DNA of 64,000 bases. Source: Cellvibrionales bacterium (GTDB lineage Bacteria; Pseudomonadota; Gammaproteobacteria; Pseudomonadales; UBA7239). Under the pieces are notes generated by a model. That model was given only the letters and a program-made list of their open reading frames with translations. It searched no databases and was not told where the DNA came from. A program made the position numbers and the translations under genes. This document shows positions 8,625 to 16,071 of the stretch, piece after piece. Position 1 is the stretch's first letter; each line of letters begins with the position of its first letter. The DNA lies in assembly GCA_016713115.1 (NCBI GenBank), contig JADJPU010000001.1:62001-126000 (forward strand). Reading direction: 5' to 3'.

Positions 8625-8651
8625 AAAAAAACCGGCAATGCCGGTTTTTTT
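8625..8651. terminator. Bidirectional rho-independent terminator
   Basis: A perfect 12-bp inverted repeat: seven A then CCGGC (8625-8636) and GCCGG then seven T (8640-8651), with a three-base AAT loop. It stands between convergent genes (DUF4136 lipoprotein on plus, small secreted protein on minus) and gives a T tract in both directions. Confidence 0.9.
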
Positions 8652-8675
8652 ATTTCTATCAACACATAACTTATT

Positions 8676-9143
8676 TTAGAAAGCAGGGAGTGTTTTGCAG
8701 CTAACAGAAGCTATTACCACACTCTCAGTAGACAGGATGGATTCATTACTAATCTCATCGTAAATATACGCCTCTTCATATGAACCGGCCGCCCCCCCAG
8801 TGAAAGTTTTCTTGTCCACATTATATCGAGCAACATATATTGTCGCTGACAGTTCGCCATCATTTTTCATTGGCGCGCTACCTCCAGCAGACAAATTCAG
8901 GCCAAAATCAACTTCTCCATTTGTGTGAACAACGATAGTCCCCGAACCCATACCCACCAAACCATACTCCGGTACGTACAATACGGGATCGAGCTTTGTT
9001 GTATATGTCCCTTTAGCCACTGATGGCTTTTTAAACTTCACTAACATCACTCCGTTATTAATACTCAAGCACACATCCGCAGCATTAGCAGAAAGCGGCA
9101 GCGCACACGCCAATAACAAACCAGCAATTTTCATTTTTTTCAT
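8676..9143 (-). CDS. Small secreted protein of unknown function
   Basis: A 155-residue protein with a standard signal peptide (Lys-rich start, hydrophobic core, cleavage near SANA at residue 21). The mature region is beta-rich, has cysteines near both ends (DVCLSI at the start and VSCKTLPAF at the very end) that could form a disulphide, and a Gly/Ser-rich centre. I do not recognise a family. It stands alone: a shared terminator follows it, and about 90 bases of non-coding sequence with a run of nine C (9219-9227) precede it. AT content looks higher than in neighbours, which might indicate acquisition, but I could not measure this. Confidence 0.6.
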   Translation of the reverse strand: MKKMKIAGLLLACALPLSANAADVCLSINNGVMLVKFKKPSVAKGTYTTKLDPVLYVPEYGLVGMGSGTIVVHTNGEVDFGLNLSAGGSAPMKNDGELSATIYVARYNVDKKTFTGGAAGSYEEAYIYDEISNESILSTESVVIASVSCKTLPAF

Positions 9144-9233
9144 CGCAATATTCCCTTTATTAAGTTTGATTTTCTTCTAAGAGGATAAAGCAAAAAGCTA
9201 AATTCGGCCTCCAGTCTACCCCCCCCCGCATAA

Positions 9234-9455
9234 TCAACAAGGGCAGCGTTTGATGCTGCCCTCTTCTGCACCGTAGCGGCTATTCTGGCTGTAGCGAAAA
9301 TACTCCCGCTCTGACATCACTGGCGCTTCCGCATGCTGCTTTTGCATGTGTGCAACATAGGCGCGGTAATCACCCACACCCACCATTAAACGCGCGGTTT
9401 GTGCAATGCGCTGCCAGCCAACAATTACGCGCTGTAGTGATGCTTCTTTATTCAT
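9234..9455 (-). CDS. YbdD/YjiX family protein (DUF466)
   Basis: A 73-residue protein of the YbdD/YjiX family. Family features visible are VGVGDYRAYVAHM, a Lys-Gln-His segment, MSEREYFR and the end with R-YG followed by a C-terminal Cys pair region (KRCPC). Members are encoded directly after CstA-type carbon-starvation or pyruvate transporters, and evidence in enterobacteria links such small proteins to pyruvate uptake by these transporters. Here the gene overlaps the end of cstA by eight bases, so it is co-translated. The exact role in this organism is inferred from that pairing. Confidence 0.85.
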   Translation of the reverse strand: MNKEASLQRVIVGWQRIAQTARLMVGVGDYRAYVAHMQKQHAEAPVMSEREYFRYSQNSRYGAEEGSIKRCPC

Positions 9456-11526
9456 GCCACACCGCCTCGTTGCGCCACTCGTGCTCAGGGCGCCACACCA
9501 CTAGCGATTCATTGGCTGTCACCGCTGGATGCTGGTGCGCCTGCCAAATTGCATGCAGCGCAAAAAACAGCATCGATACCACCACGGCAATAAAAAACAG
9601 CGCCATCGCTGCATCCACATAGCTATTAAAAATAATTTGCTCGACTTGTTGTAAAGTTTTGGCGGGCGCCAGCACCTCACTGCGCGCCAAGGCCGCCGAA
9701 AATTTTTCTGCCTGCGCCAAAAAACCAATCTTGGTATCGGGCGAAAAAACTTTTTGCCAACCCGCCAACAATGTCACTAACAACACACCAGCGGCGGGCA
9801 AGGCCGTCACCCACACGAAGCGCATTTTTTTCATGCGCACTAAAACCACTGTTGCCAGAATTAACGCCATCCCCGCCAACATTTGGTTGGCAATGCCAAA
9901 CAACGCCCACAGGCTATTGATGCCGCCAAACGGATCTGTCACACCCTGATACAAAAACCAACCCCAAGCACCCACAGCCAAAGCCGTTGCCAAAATATTG
10001 GCAACCCAAGAGCGCGTATTGCCAAGCACAGGCACTACATTGCCTAGCATGTCTTGAATCAGAAAACGACAAACACGCGTTCCCGCATCCAGCGTAGTCA
10101 GAATAAATAACGCTTCAAACAAAATCGCAAAGTGATACCAAAACGCCATCATCGACGCGCCGCCGATCATATCGGCAAGAATTTTTGCCATGCCCACCGC
10201 AAAAGTTGGTGCACCGCCGGTGCGCGACAACACCGAATGTTCGCCCACATCTTTCGCCAATTGCGTGAGCATGTCTGGCGTGACAACAAAACCCCACTGG
10301 CTGATCGCTTGCGAAGCAGATTCTACTGTTGTGCCAATCACTGCTGCGGGGCTGTTTAACGCGAAATAAATTCCAGGCTCCAATACACAGGCTGCAATCA
10401 TCGCCATCACCGCGACAAACGATTCCATCAACATCGCACCGTAGCCAATCGCCACAATATGCGACTCACGCTCCAACATTTTTGGCGTTGTGCCAGAGGC
10501 TACCAAGGCATGAAAACCACTGACAGCGCCGCAGGCAATGGTGATAAATAAAAATGGAAATAACGAACCGGCAAACACTGGCCCCGTGCCATCCACAAAT
10601 TGCGTAATGGCGTGCATTTTTAACGGCGGCGCAACAATCACTATGCCGATTGCCAACGCGATGATGGTGCCAATTTTCAAAAAAGTGGATAAATAATCGC
10701 GCGGCGCCAGCAACAACCACACGGGCAACACCGCAGCGATAAAACCGTAGCCAATTAAACCGATGGCCAGCGCCTCACCTTTCAAAGTGAACAGTGCGCT
10801 CCACACCGGATGCGCTGCCACCCAATGACCGCCGTACAACGCTGCCATCAACAATACAAAGCCTATCAGCGATACTTCGCCAATTTTTCCTGGGCGAAAC
10901 CAACGCGAATAAACGCCCATCAACAAAGCAATTGGAATTGTTGCCAGCAAAGTGGAGACTGCCCACGGACTATCGGCCAGCGCTTTCACCACCACCATGC
11001 CGAGCACGGCCAATAAAATAACCACTATCGCCAAAATACCGAGCATCGCCACCGCGCCTGCGGTGTTGCCCATTTCCATGCGAATAATTTCGCCGAGTGA
11101 ACGCCCATCACGGCGCGTGGAAATAAAAAGAATGATGGCGTCTTGCACAGCACCTGCGAGTACAACGCCCACTAATATCCATAAAGTGCCGGGCAGATAA
11201 CCCATTTGTGCCGCCAACACTGGGCCGACCAACGGGCCAGCGCCAGCAATCGCGGCGAAGTGGTGACCAAACAGCACCCATTTGTGCGTGGGCACATAAT
11301 CCAAACCATCGTTGTGGCGTTCAGCTGGGGTTAAACGACGATCATTGAGCTCCATCACCCGTTGCGCCACAAAGCGCGCGTAAAAACGGTAGGCAATGCT
11401 GTAAGTACACACCGCCGCAACCACCAACCACAGTGCGTTGACGGTTTCACCTTGCGATAAAGCGAGCACAGCAAAAGCACTGGTGCCGAGTGCAGCGACC
11501 AATCCCCATAAAAACAGCGACTTCAT
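9448..11526 (-). CDS. cstA: Carbon starvation protein A (CstA/BtsT family transporter)
   Basis: A 692-residue polytopic inner-membrane protein, with hydrophobic segments along its whole length. It has the CstA N-terminal conserved region (DYVPTHKWVLFGHHFAAIAG, then GPLVGPVLAAQMGYLPG). The family imports small substrates, pyruvate in the characterised E. coli members CstA and BtsT, and peptides have been proposed. Length is usual for the family. The YbdD-like gene overlaps its 3' end. proB ends 14 bases upstream on the same strand, so read-through from the obg/proB side is possible, but the functions are unrelated. Substrate is inferred from the family only. Confidence 0.9.
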   Translation of the reverse strand: MKSLFLWGLVAALGTSAFAVLALSQGETVNALWLVVAAVCTYSIAYRFYARFVAQRVMELNDRRLTPAERHNDGLDYVPTHKWVLFGHHFAAIAGAGPLVGPVLAAQMGYLPGTLWILVGVVLAGAVQDAIILFISTRRDGRSLGEIIRMEMGNTAGAVAMLGILAIVVILLAVLGMVVVKALADSPWAVSTLLATIPIALLMGVYSRWFRPGKIGEVSLIGFVLLMAALYGGHWVAAHPVWSALFTLKGEALAIGLIGYGFIAAVLPVWLLLAPRDYLSTFLKIGTIIALAIGIVIVAPPLKMHAITQFVDGTGPVFAGSLFPFLFITIACGAVSGFHALVASGTTPKMLERESHIVAIGYGAMLMESFVAVMAMIAACVLEPGIYFALNSPAAVIGTTVESASQAISQWGFVVTPDMLTQLAKDVGEHSVLSRTGGAPTFAVGMAKILADMIGGASMMAFWYHFAILFEALFILTTLDAGTRVCRFLIQDMLGNVVPVLGNTRSWVANILATALAVGAWGWFLYQGVTDPFGGINSLWALFGIANQMLAGMALILATVVLVRMKKMRFVWVTALPAAGVLLVTLLAGWQKVFSPDTKIGFLAQAEKFSAALARSEVLAPAKTLQQVEQIIFNSYVDAAMALFFIAVVVSMLFFALHAIWQAHQHPAVTANESLVVWRPEHEWRNEAVWHE

Positions 11527-11540
11527 GTGTATTCCCTGTG

Positions 11541-12659
11541 TTAATTCACAACTAGATTATCGCGATGAACCAGTTCTTCACCGCTGAAATAGCCCAGCTC
11601 TGCTGCGATAGCCGCTGTTGATTTTCCGATAATTTTTCGCGCTTCTTCTGCGCGATAATTGATCAGGCCGCGCGCAATTTCGTTGCCGCTTTCATCAACG
11701 CAAATCACCATATCGCCGCGTTCAAAATCACCCTGCACAGCTTTTACGCCAACGGGCAGCAAACTTTTGCCTTTGCTGCGCACCACATCGACCGCGCCTG
11801 CATCCAGCACTACTGTGCCGCGCGTTTGCAACTGCCCTGCCAACCAGCGCTTGCGCGCCGCCATCGGTTTTTCATCCGCCACTAATAAACTGATCGGCGT
11901 GTTTTCTTCATGCAAAGTGCGTAGCAAAGATTTTCTGCGTCCGCTGGCAATTACCGTGTGACAGCCGGAACGCGCCGCCAATTTTGCTGCGCGAATTTTT
12001 GTGCTCATGCCGCCGCGACCTAAACGCCCTCCCGTGCCGCTCGCCATCCCTTCTAGCGTTTCATCACTGGCGCGCGCGCTAGCAATTAATTTGGCATCGG
12101 CATGGCTGCGCGGATCTTTATCAAATAAACCGTCTTGGTCGGTGAGAATAATCAGTAAATCGGCTTCCACTAAATTAGCAACCAGAGCTGCCAAAGTATC
12201 GTTGTCACCAAAGCGAATTTCGTCGGTAACCACTGTGTCGTTCTCGTTGACGACAGCAATCGCACCCAACTCAATCAGCGTTTGCATGGTGCTGCGCGCA
12301 TTCAAATAGCGTTCACGATTCGATAAGTCATCGTGATCCAACAAAATTTGCGCCGTATGAATACCATATTGGTGAAAGCAAGATTCATAAGCCTGCACTA
12401 AACCCATTTGGCCAATCGCGGCGGCCGCCTGCAATTCGTGCAATGCTTCCGGGCGATTCTTCCAACCCAAGCGACTCATGCCTTCGGCCACGGCACCGGA
12501 AGACACCAACACGATTTCAATGCCGCGCTGACGCAGCTCGACAATTTGCTCGACCCAATGCTGAATGCTGTCGCGATCCAAACCGCGACCATCATCCGTC
12601 AACACCGCGCTGCCAATTTTAATTACCCAGCGTTTGGCTTCCTGTATTTCTGTTCTCAC
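11541..12659 (-). CDS. proB: Glutamate 5-kinase
   Basis: ProB phosphorylates glutamate in the first step of proline synthesis. The 372-residue protein has an amino-acid kinase domain (KIGSAVLTDDGRG at the N-terminus, SSGAVAEG, NENDTV, and the loop GTGGRLGRGGMSTK) followed by a C-terminal PUA domain from about residue 280 (TVVLDAGAVDVV), the usual long form. It is the fourth gene of the conserved order rplU-rpmA-obg-proB. The start is GTG 12659 with an upstream AGGGGCG close to it. Feedback inhibition by proline is expected from the family, not from this sequence. Confidence 0.95.
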   Translation of the reverse strand: MRTEIQEAKRWVIKIGSAVLTDDGRGLDRDSIQHWVEQIVELRQRGIEIVLVSSGAVAEGMSRLGWKNRPEALHELQAAAAIGQMGLVQAYESCFHQYGIHTAQILLDHDDLSNRERYLNARSTMQTLIELGAIAVVNENDTVVTDEIRFGDNDTLAALVANLVEADLLIILTDQDGLFDKDPRSHADAKLIASARASDETLEGMASGTGGRLGRGGMSTKIRAAKLAARSGCHTVIASGRRKSLLRTLHEENTPISLLVADEKPMAARKRWLAGQLQTRGTVVLDAGAVDVVRSKGKSLLPVGVKAVQGDFERGDMVICVDESGNEIARGLINYRAEEARKIIGKSTAAIAAELGYFSGEELVHRDNLVVN

Positions 12660-12687
12660 CGCCCCTAACCTTTTGCTTGTTTTTTAT

Positions 12688-13899
12688 TTATTGGACGTAA
12701 TGCACTTCCACATCGCCGTCGTCCCAATCTTCATCCCAATCTTCGTCGTCATCATTGTCTTTTTGTAAACGCGCTTGTTTGCGCGCCTCTGCCAACTGTG
12801 CAATCGCCTCGCGGGATTCTTCTTGCATGGCGCGTTGAATATCCGCCTCGGCGCGCGCCAATTCTGGATTTTCTTGCTGCATGTCACGCTCCAACTCAAT
12901 GTGCGACATGATGGCTTCACATAAATCCTGCGTGCCTTCACCGCTGGCAGCAACAATGGCGAAGTGCGGCATTTTTTTTGTCAGCTTCAGCCGTTTGTAC
13001 AATTTTTTGCAAAACGCTTCGCGTTCATCCGCTGGAATCAAATCCAATTTATTCAACACCAACCAACGCGGACGCGCCGCCAGCGTGGGGCTAAACGCTT
13101 TCAACTCTTTTTCAATCGCGCGGATGTTATCAAAAGGATCAGAGCCATCGGGCGGCATTACATCCACCAAATGCAGCAGCAAGCGCGTGCGCGTGAGGTG
13201 TTTGAGAAAACGAATACCCAAGCCCGCACCTTCAGCGGCGCCTTCGATCAAACCTGGAATATCCGCCACTACAAAACTGCGCATTTTGCTGACGCTGACT
13301 ACACCGAGATTCGGCACCAAAGTCGTGAACGGATAATCCGCTACCTTGGGGCGCGCGGAAGAAATGGCGTGAATCAAAGTTGATTTGCCCGCATTGGGCA
13401 AGCCCAGCAAACCCACATCGGCCAGCACTTTCAATTCGAGACGCAAGTTACGCGCTTCACCCGGCTGCCCCGGCTTGGTCTGACGCGGTGCACGATTGAT
13501 ACTGGATTTAAAACGCGCATTGCCAATGCCGTGAAAACCGCCCTGTGCCACCAGCAGGCGCTGCTTGGCCTGCGTTAAATCGCCCAGCACTTCGCCGGTG
13601 TCTTCGTCGATCACCGTGGTGCCCACCGGCACATTCAGTACCAAATCATCACCGCCGTGACCGGTGCAATTTGCGCCGCGTCCAGATTGACCGTCTTTGG
13701 CGCGGTGCCGACGCTGGTAGCGGTAATCAATCAGCGTGTTGAGTGCGGCATCCGCTTGCAGGTACACACTGCCGCCATCGCCGCCGTCGCCGCCATCTGG
13801 CCCGCCAAACGGCACATATTTTTCACGACGAAAGCTCATGCAGCCATTGCCGCCTTTTCCCGCGTGTACGGAGATGGGCACTTCATCTACAAATTTCAT
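12688..13899 (-). CDS. obgE: Obg family GTPase (ribosome assembly)
   Basis: Obg (CgtA) is an essential GTPase that associates with the 50S subunit and links ribosome maturation to growth state. The 403-residue protein has the Gly-rich Obg fold at residues 1-158 (RREKYVPFGGPDGGDGG), then a G domain with GLPNAGKST (G1), DIPGLIEGA (G3) and NKLD (G4). The C-terminal tail is strongly acidic (runs of Asp/Glu, with Trp), as in pseudomonad homologues. It follows rpmA but a strong terminator lies between, so it probably has its own promoter around 13900-13950 on the minus strand. Confidence 0.96.
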   Translation of the reverse strand: MKFVDEVPISVHAGKGGNGCMSFRREKYVPFGGPDGGDGGDGGSVYLQADAALNTLIDYRYQRRHRAKDGQSGRGANCTGHGGDDLVLNVPVGTTVIDEDTGEVLGDLTQAKQRLLVAQGGFHGIGNARFKSSINRAPRQTKPGQPGEARNLRLELKVLADVGLLGLPNAGKSTLIHAISSARPKVADYPFTTLVPNLGVVSVSKMRSFVVADIPGLIEGAAEGAGLGIRFLKHLTRTRLLLHLVDVMPPDGSDPFDNIRAIEKELKAFSPTLAARPRWLVLNKLDLIPADEREAFCKKLYKRLKLTKKMPHFAIVAASGEGTQDLCEAIMSHIELERDMQQENPELARAEADIQRAMQEESREAIAQLAEARKQARLQKDNDDDEDWDEDWDDGDVEVHYVQ

Positions 13900-13953
13900 G
13901 GGGATACATCCAGCAACAAGGCTATTTTTGTGCTTTTGAGTCGATCTAGCTTA

Positions 13954-13983
13954 AAACAAAAAAGCCCCGCATTGCGGGGCTTT
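13954..13983 (-). terminator. Rho-independent terminator after rpmA
   Basis: AAAGCCCCGC (13961-13970) and GCGGGGCTTT (13974-13983) form a 10-bp stem with a three-base loop. On the minus strand it is followed by a T-rich tract (plus-strand A-rich 13954-13963). It ends the rplU-rpmA transcript before obgE. Confidence 0.88.
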
Positions 13984-14001
13984 CTCAGAGCAGAACAGCA
14001 A

Positions 14002-14259
14002 TTAAGCAGCGATGATGCTGACAAAACGGCGGTTGTGCTTACCTTTCACTTCAAACTTCACTTCACCAGCTGCTGTAGCAAACAGCGTGTGATCTGTGCC
14101 CATGCCAACATTCGCACCGGCGTGATACTCAGTGCCGCGCTGACGCACGATGATGTTGCCCGCCACAACTTTCTGGCCGCCGAACATCTTCACGCCCAAG
14201 CGTTTGGACTGGGAATCGCGACCGTTCTTGGTACTACCGCCTGCTTTCTTGTGAGCCAT
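14002..14259 (-). CDS. rpmA: 50S ribosomal protein L27
   Basis: L27 lies near the peptidyl-transferase centre, with its N-terminal tail reaching toward the tRNA CCA ends. The 85-residue protein starts MAHKKAGGSTKNGRDS, the standard L27 N-terminus without a cleavable extension, and contains the typical GNIIVRQRGTEYHAG segment. It follows rplU by 29 bases and is followed by a terminator, so the two form a short ribosomal operon. Confidence 0.98.
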   Translation of the reverse strand: MAHKKAGGSTKNGRDSQSKRLGVKMFGGQKVVAGNIIVRQRGTEYHAGANVGMGTDHTLFATAAGEVKFEVKGKHNRRFVSIIAA

Positions 14260-14288
14260 GTCTGTTTACCTCTGTAGCTGCGCTGCTA

Positions 14289-14600
14289 TTACGCGCTGAT
14301 TGCGGTGATCTTGATTTGGGTGAACCACTGACGGTGACCCTGCTGCTTGCGATAGTGCTTGCGGCGACGGAATTTGATGATACGGATTTTGTCCGCACGA
14401 CCGTGACCCACCACTTCAGCAGTCACTTTGCCACCGGCTACAAATGGCGCGCCGATTTTCACTTCTGCACCATTACCCACCATCAGCACTTCGCTGAAAT
14501 CAATTTTTTCGCCAGCTGCTGCTTCCAGCAATTCGACGTTGAGAACTTCACCTTCAACAACCCGGTGTTGCTTGCCACCAGACTCAATAACCGCGTACAT
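14289..14600 (-). CDS. rplU: 50S ribosomal protein L21
   Basis: L21 binds 23S rRNA in the large subunit. The 103-residue protein begins MYAVIESGGKQHRV and ends with the basic segment KFRRRKHYRKQQGHRQ, both diagnostic. It is the first gene of the rplU-rpmA unit. A strong sigma-70-like promoter lies about 55 bases upstream. The roughly 50-base untranslated leader (14601-14646) includes short GC-rich inverted segments, but I cannot assign a regulatory role to them. Confidence 0.98.
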   Translation of the reverse strand: MYAVIESGGKQHRVVEGEVLNVELLEAAAGEKIDFSEVLMVGNGAEVKIGAPFVAGGKVTAEVVGHGRADKIRIIKFRRRKHYRKQQGHRQWFTQIKITAISA

Positions 14601-14652
14601 GTCTATTCACTCCAAATAACGCCCGCCTTTTGAGGCAGGTCGAAGGGCGCGT

Positions 14653-14681
14653 ATTGTAAGAAAAGCCAAGCCATCAGGCAA
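14653..14681 (-). promoter_or_regulatory. Sigma-70-type promoter of rplU-rpmA
   Basis: On the minus strand TTGCCT (-35, plus coordinates 14676-14681) and TACAAT (-10, 14653-14658) are separated by exactly 17 bases. The predicted start point gives a leader of roughly 45 bases to rplU. Inferred from sequence only. Confidence 0.7.
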
Positions 14682-14786
14682 GCCGTATCCAGCCTTTTGC
14701 CGCCTTTTTATGGTCGCTTTTCCACCTAATTGCTTTAGAATCGCGCGCCACCAGCCCCTTTACCCCGTTTTCGCTTCGAGAGCCGC

Positions 14787-15143
14787 ATGGAAATCTACAA
14801 AGAATTCTCCATTGAAGCCGCCCACCGCCTGCCTCATGTCCCCGAAGGGCACAAATGCGCCCGCCTGCACGGTCATTCCTTTCAAGTCTCTATCCATGTC
14901 TCAGGCTCCGTGGATGCGCAGAGCGGCTGGGTGATGGATTTTGCCGACATCAAAGCCGCCTTCAAACCCATCTGGGAACAGCTCGATCATCACTATCTCA
15001 ACGATATTACCGGCCTTGAAAACCCCACCAGCGAAAACCTAGCGCGCTGGATTTGGTGCGCACTGAAACCCGCGCTGCCGCTACTGAGTAAGATTATCGT
15101 GAAAGAAACCTGCACCAGCGGTTGTGTGTATTGCGGGGATTGA
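14787..15143 (+). CDS. queD: 6-carboxy-5,6,7,8-tetrahydropterin synthase QueD
   Basis: QueD converts 7,8-dihydroneopterin triphosphate to 6-carboxytetrahydropterin, the second step of queuosine/7-deazaguanine synthesis. The 118-residue protein shows the zinc histidines (H13 in SIEAAHRL, H28 and H30 in CARLHGHSF) and the catalytic C24, plus the LDHHYLND and NPTSENLA segments and the late KETCTSG glutamate. Length is typical of QueD. It is divergent from rplU. A TAGAAT hexamer at 14736-14741 may be its -10 box, without an obvious -35. No other queuosine genes are nearby. Confidence 0.93.
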   Translation: MEIYKEFSIEAAHRLPHVPEGHKCARLHGHSFQVSIHVSGSVDAQSGWVMDFADIKAAFKPIWEQLDHHYLNDITGLENPTSENLARWIWCALKPALPLLSKIIVKETCTSGCVYCGD

Positions 15144-15213
15144 TTGCCGCAATCACGGTTTATCGAATGTCACTCTGACCCGCATTGCCCCCCATTCCTC
15201 AAAGCCCCATGCA

Positions 15214-15230
15214 GTGGTTACAATAACCAC
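15214..15230 (+). promoter_or_regulatory. Palindrome over the probable hicA -10 box
   Basis: GTGGTTA (15214-15220) and TAACCAC (15224-15230) form a perfect 7-bp inverted repeat around a three-base centre, ending one base before the hicA ATG. TACAAT (15219-15224) inside it looks like a -10 box and would place the transcription start at or next to the ATG at 15232. HicB proteins with DNA-binding C-termini repress their own operons through such palindromes, so this is the likely operator. No good -35 hexamer is present. Confidence 0.6.
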
Positions 15231-15231
15231 C

Positions 15232-15414
15232 ATGAACAGCAAAGACATTATTAAGCAACTAGAAGATGACGGCTGGCAATTGCGCAGTATGCGCGGCAGC
15301 CACCATGTTTTTAACCACCCAACCAAACTGGGGCATATTACCGTGCCGCATCCTAAACGAGATTTAGGCGTGGGTTTGGTGCATAAATTGCTGAAGCAAG
15401 CTGGACTTAAGTGA
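15232..15414 (+). CDS. hicA: HicA-type toxin (mRNA interferase)
   Basis: HicA toxins are small double-stranded-RNA-binding-like proteins that cut mRNA. This 60-residue protein has the whole family pattern: DIIKQLEDDGW, the catalytic motif RGSHHVF with the key His at residue 24, then HPTKLGHITVPHPKRDLGVGLVHKLLKQAGL shared in pieces with known HicA. The ATG at 15232 is used because the longer frame starts inside queD. No Shine-Dalgarno sequence precedes it, and with the TACAAT box above the mRNA may be leaderless. hicB follows after eight bases. Confidence 0.9.
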   Translation: MNSKDIIKQLEDDGWQLRSMRGSHHVFNHPTKLGHITVPHPKRDLGVGLVHKLLKQAGLK

Positions 15415-15422
15415 GGTGTTTT

Positions 15423-15821
15423 ATGAAATTTCCCATTGCTATTGAACCTGCCACAGAGAACACCGCATGGGGCGTGGTGGTGCCAGATTTAGCCGGCTGT
15501 TTTTCCGCGGGAGACTCTGCAGAGGAAGCATTCGCCAATGCCGTGGAAGCGATTGAACTGTATTGCGAAGCGTTGTGCGAGGATGGCATGGACATCCCCA
15601 CGCCTCAGCCATTGGCCAACCGTCAAGCCGACCCAGAGTTTGCTGGCTGGGTGTGGGCGTTAGTGGATGTTGATATAAGCCGCTATCAAGGCAAATCAGA
15701 AAAAATCAACATCACGCTGCCTAAACGCGTACTGGCGCGCGTGGATGAATATGCCAAAGCGCACGGCGAAACACGCAGCGGTTTTTTGGCAAGAGCCGCG
15801 CAACAAGCTATGGCACATTGA
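15423..15821 (+). CDS. hicB: HicB-type antitoxin with ribbon-helix-helix tail
   Basis: HicB neutralises HicA and represses the operon. The 132-residue protein has an N-terminal HicB domain with the degenerate RNase H-like fold (WGVVVPDLAGCFSAGDSAEEA, a highly typical string) and a C-terminal CopG-like DNA-binding region from about residue 93 (KINITLPKRVLARVDEYAK). GAGGT five to six bases before ATG 15423 supports the start over the alternative upstream in-frame codon. This is a chromosomal type II toxin-antitoxin pair inserted between queD and leuA. Confidence 0.92.
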   Translation: MKFPIAIEPATENTAWGVVVPDLAGCFSAGDSAEEAFANAVEAIELYCEALCEDGMDIPTPQPLANRQADPEFAGWVWALVDVDISRYQGKSEKINITLPKRVLARVDEYAKAHGETRSGFLARAAQQAMAH

Positions 15822-15828
15822 GCACTAC

Positions 15829-15858
15829 TTGGAAAAACCCACTCTGCGGGATTATCAT
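15829..15858 (+). promoter_or_regulatory. Probable promoter of the leuA leader
   Basis: TTGGAA (15829-15834) and TATCAT (15853-15858) are separated by 18 bases, giving a start near 15865 and about 29 bases before the leader peptide. An inverted repeat TGCGGGA/TCCCGCA (15845-15851 and 15859-15865) spans the -10 box and could be an operator. No experiment supports either. Confidence 0.5.
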
Positions 15859-15893
15859 TCCCGCAACATCATTTGAAACGCCTCCTATTAGCC

Positions 15894-15983
15894 ATGCAAC
15901 GCAAGCCTCTCGACAAGCATTGCACTCACCGCGGACTCGCCCTGCAGTCCCCGCATGGCTTTTGCCTGCTCCTGCTGCCCTGA
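15894..15983 (+). CDS. leuL: Leucine-rich leader peptide of leuA (attenuator control)
   Basis: A 29-codon reading frame starts at ATG 15894 and ends at TGA 15981-15983. It has four consecutive leucine codons (CTG CTC CTG CTG, 15966-15977), then Pro and stop; three further Leu codons lie earlier. This is the form of leucine leader peptides: ribosome stalling at Leu codons reports charged tRNA-Leu levels. Competing RNA stems follow immediately and leuA starts 88 bases downstream. No clear Shine-Dalgarno sequence precedes the ATG, which lowers certainty. Translation is inferred. Confidence 0.65.
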   Translation: MQRKPLDKHCTHRGLALQSPHGFCLLLLP

Positions 15984-16015
15984 GGGGCATCTATATCGCA
16001 CGCCCCGCGCGGGGC
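15976..16015 (+). promoter_or_regulatory. Leucine attenuator: mutually exclusive RNA stems
   Basis: Three short pairings compete. TGCCC (15976-15980) can pair with GGGCA (15985-15989). GGGGC (15984-15988) can instead pair with GCCCC (16002-16006). GCCCCGC (16002-16008) pairs perfectly with GCGGGGC (16009-16015) as the terminator stem. A ribosome stalled on the Leu codons would cover the first segment and favour the middle, antiterminator pairing. The T-rich stretch starts only about 18 bases after the last stem, so the terminator is not canonical. Confidence 0.55.
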
Positions 16016-16071
16016 ACCCAAGCACGCATTTTCTTCATTTTTAATAGCAAACAAATTTTTGGAGCAGAATC

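Noticed and set aside
9219..9227. Run of nine C as a phase-variable tract
   Set aside because: It lies in a non-coding gap away from a recognisable promoter or start codon, so an effect cannot be supported.
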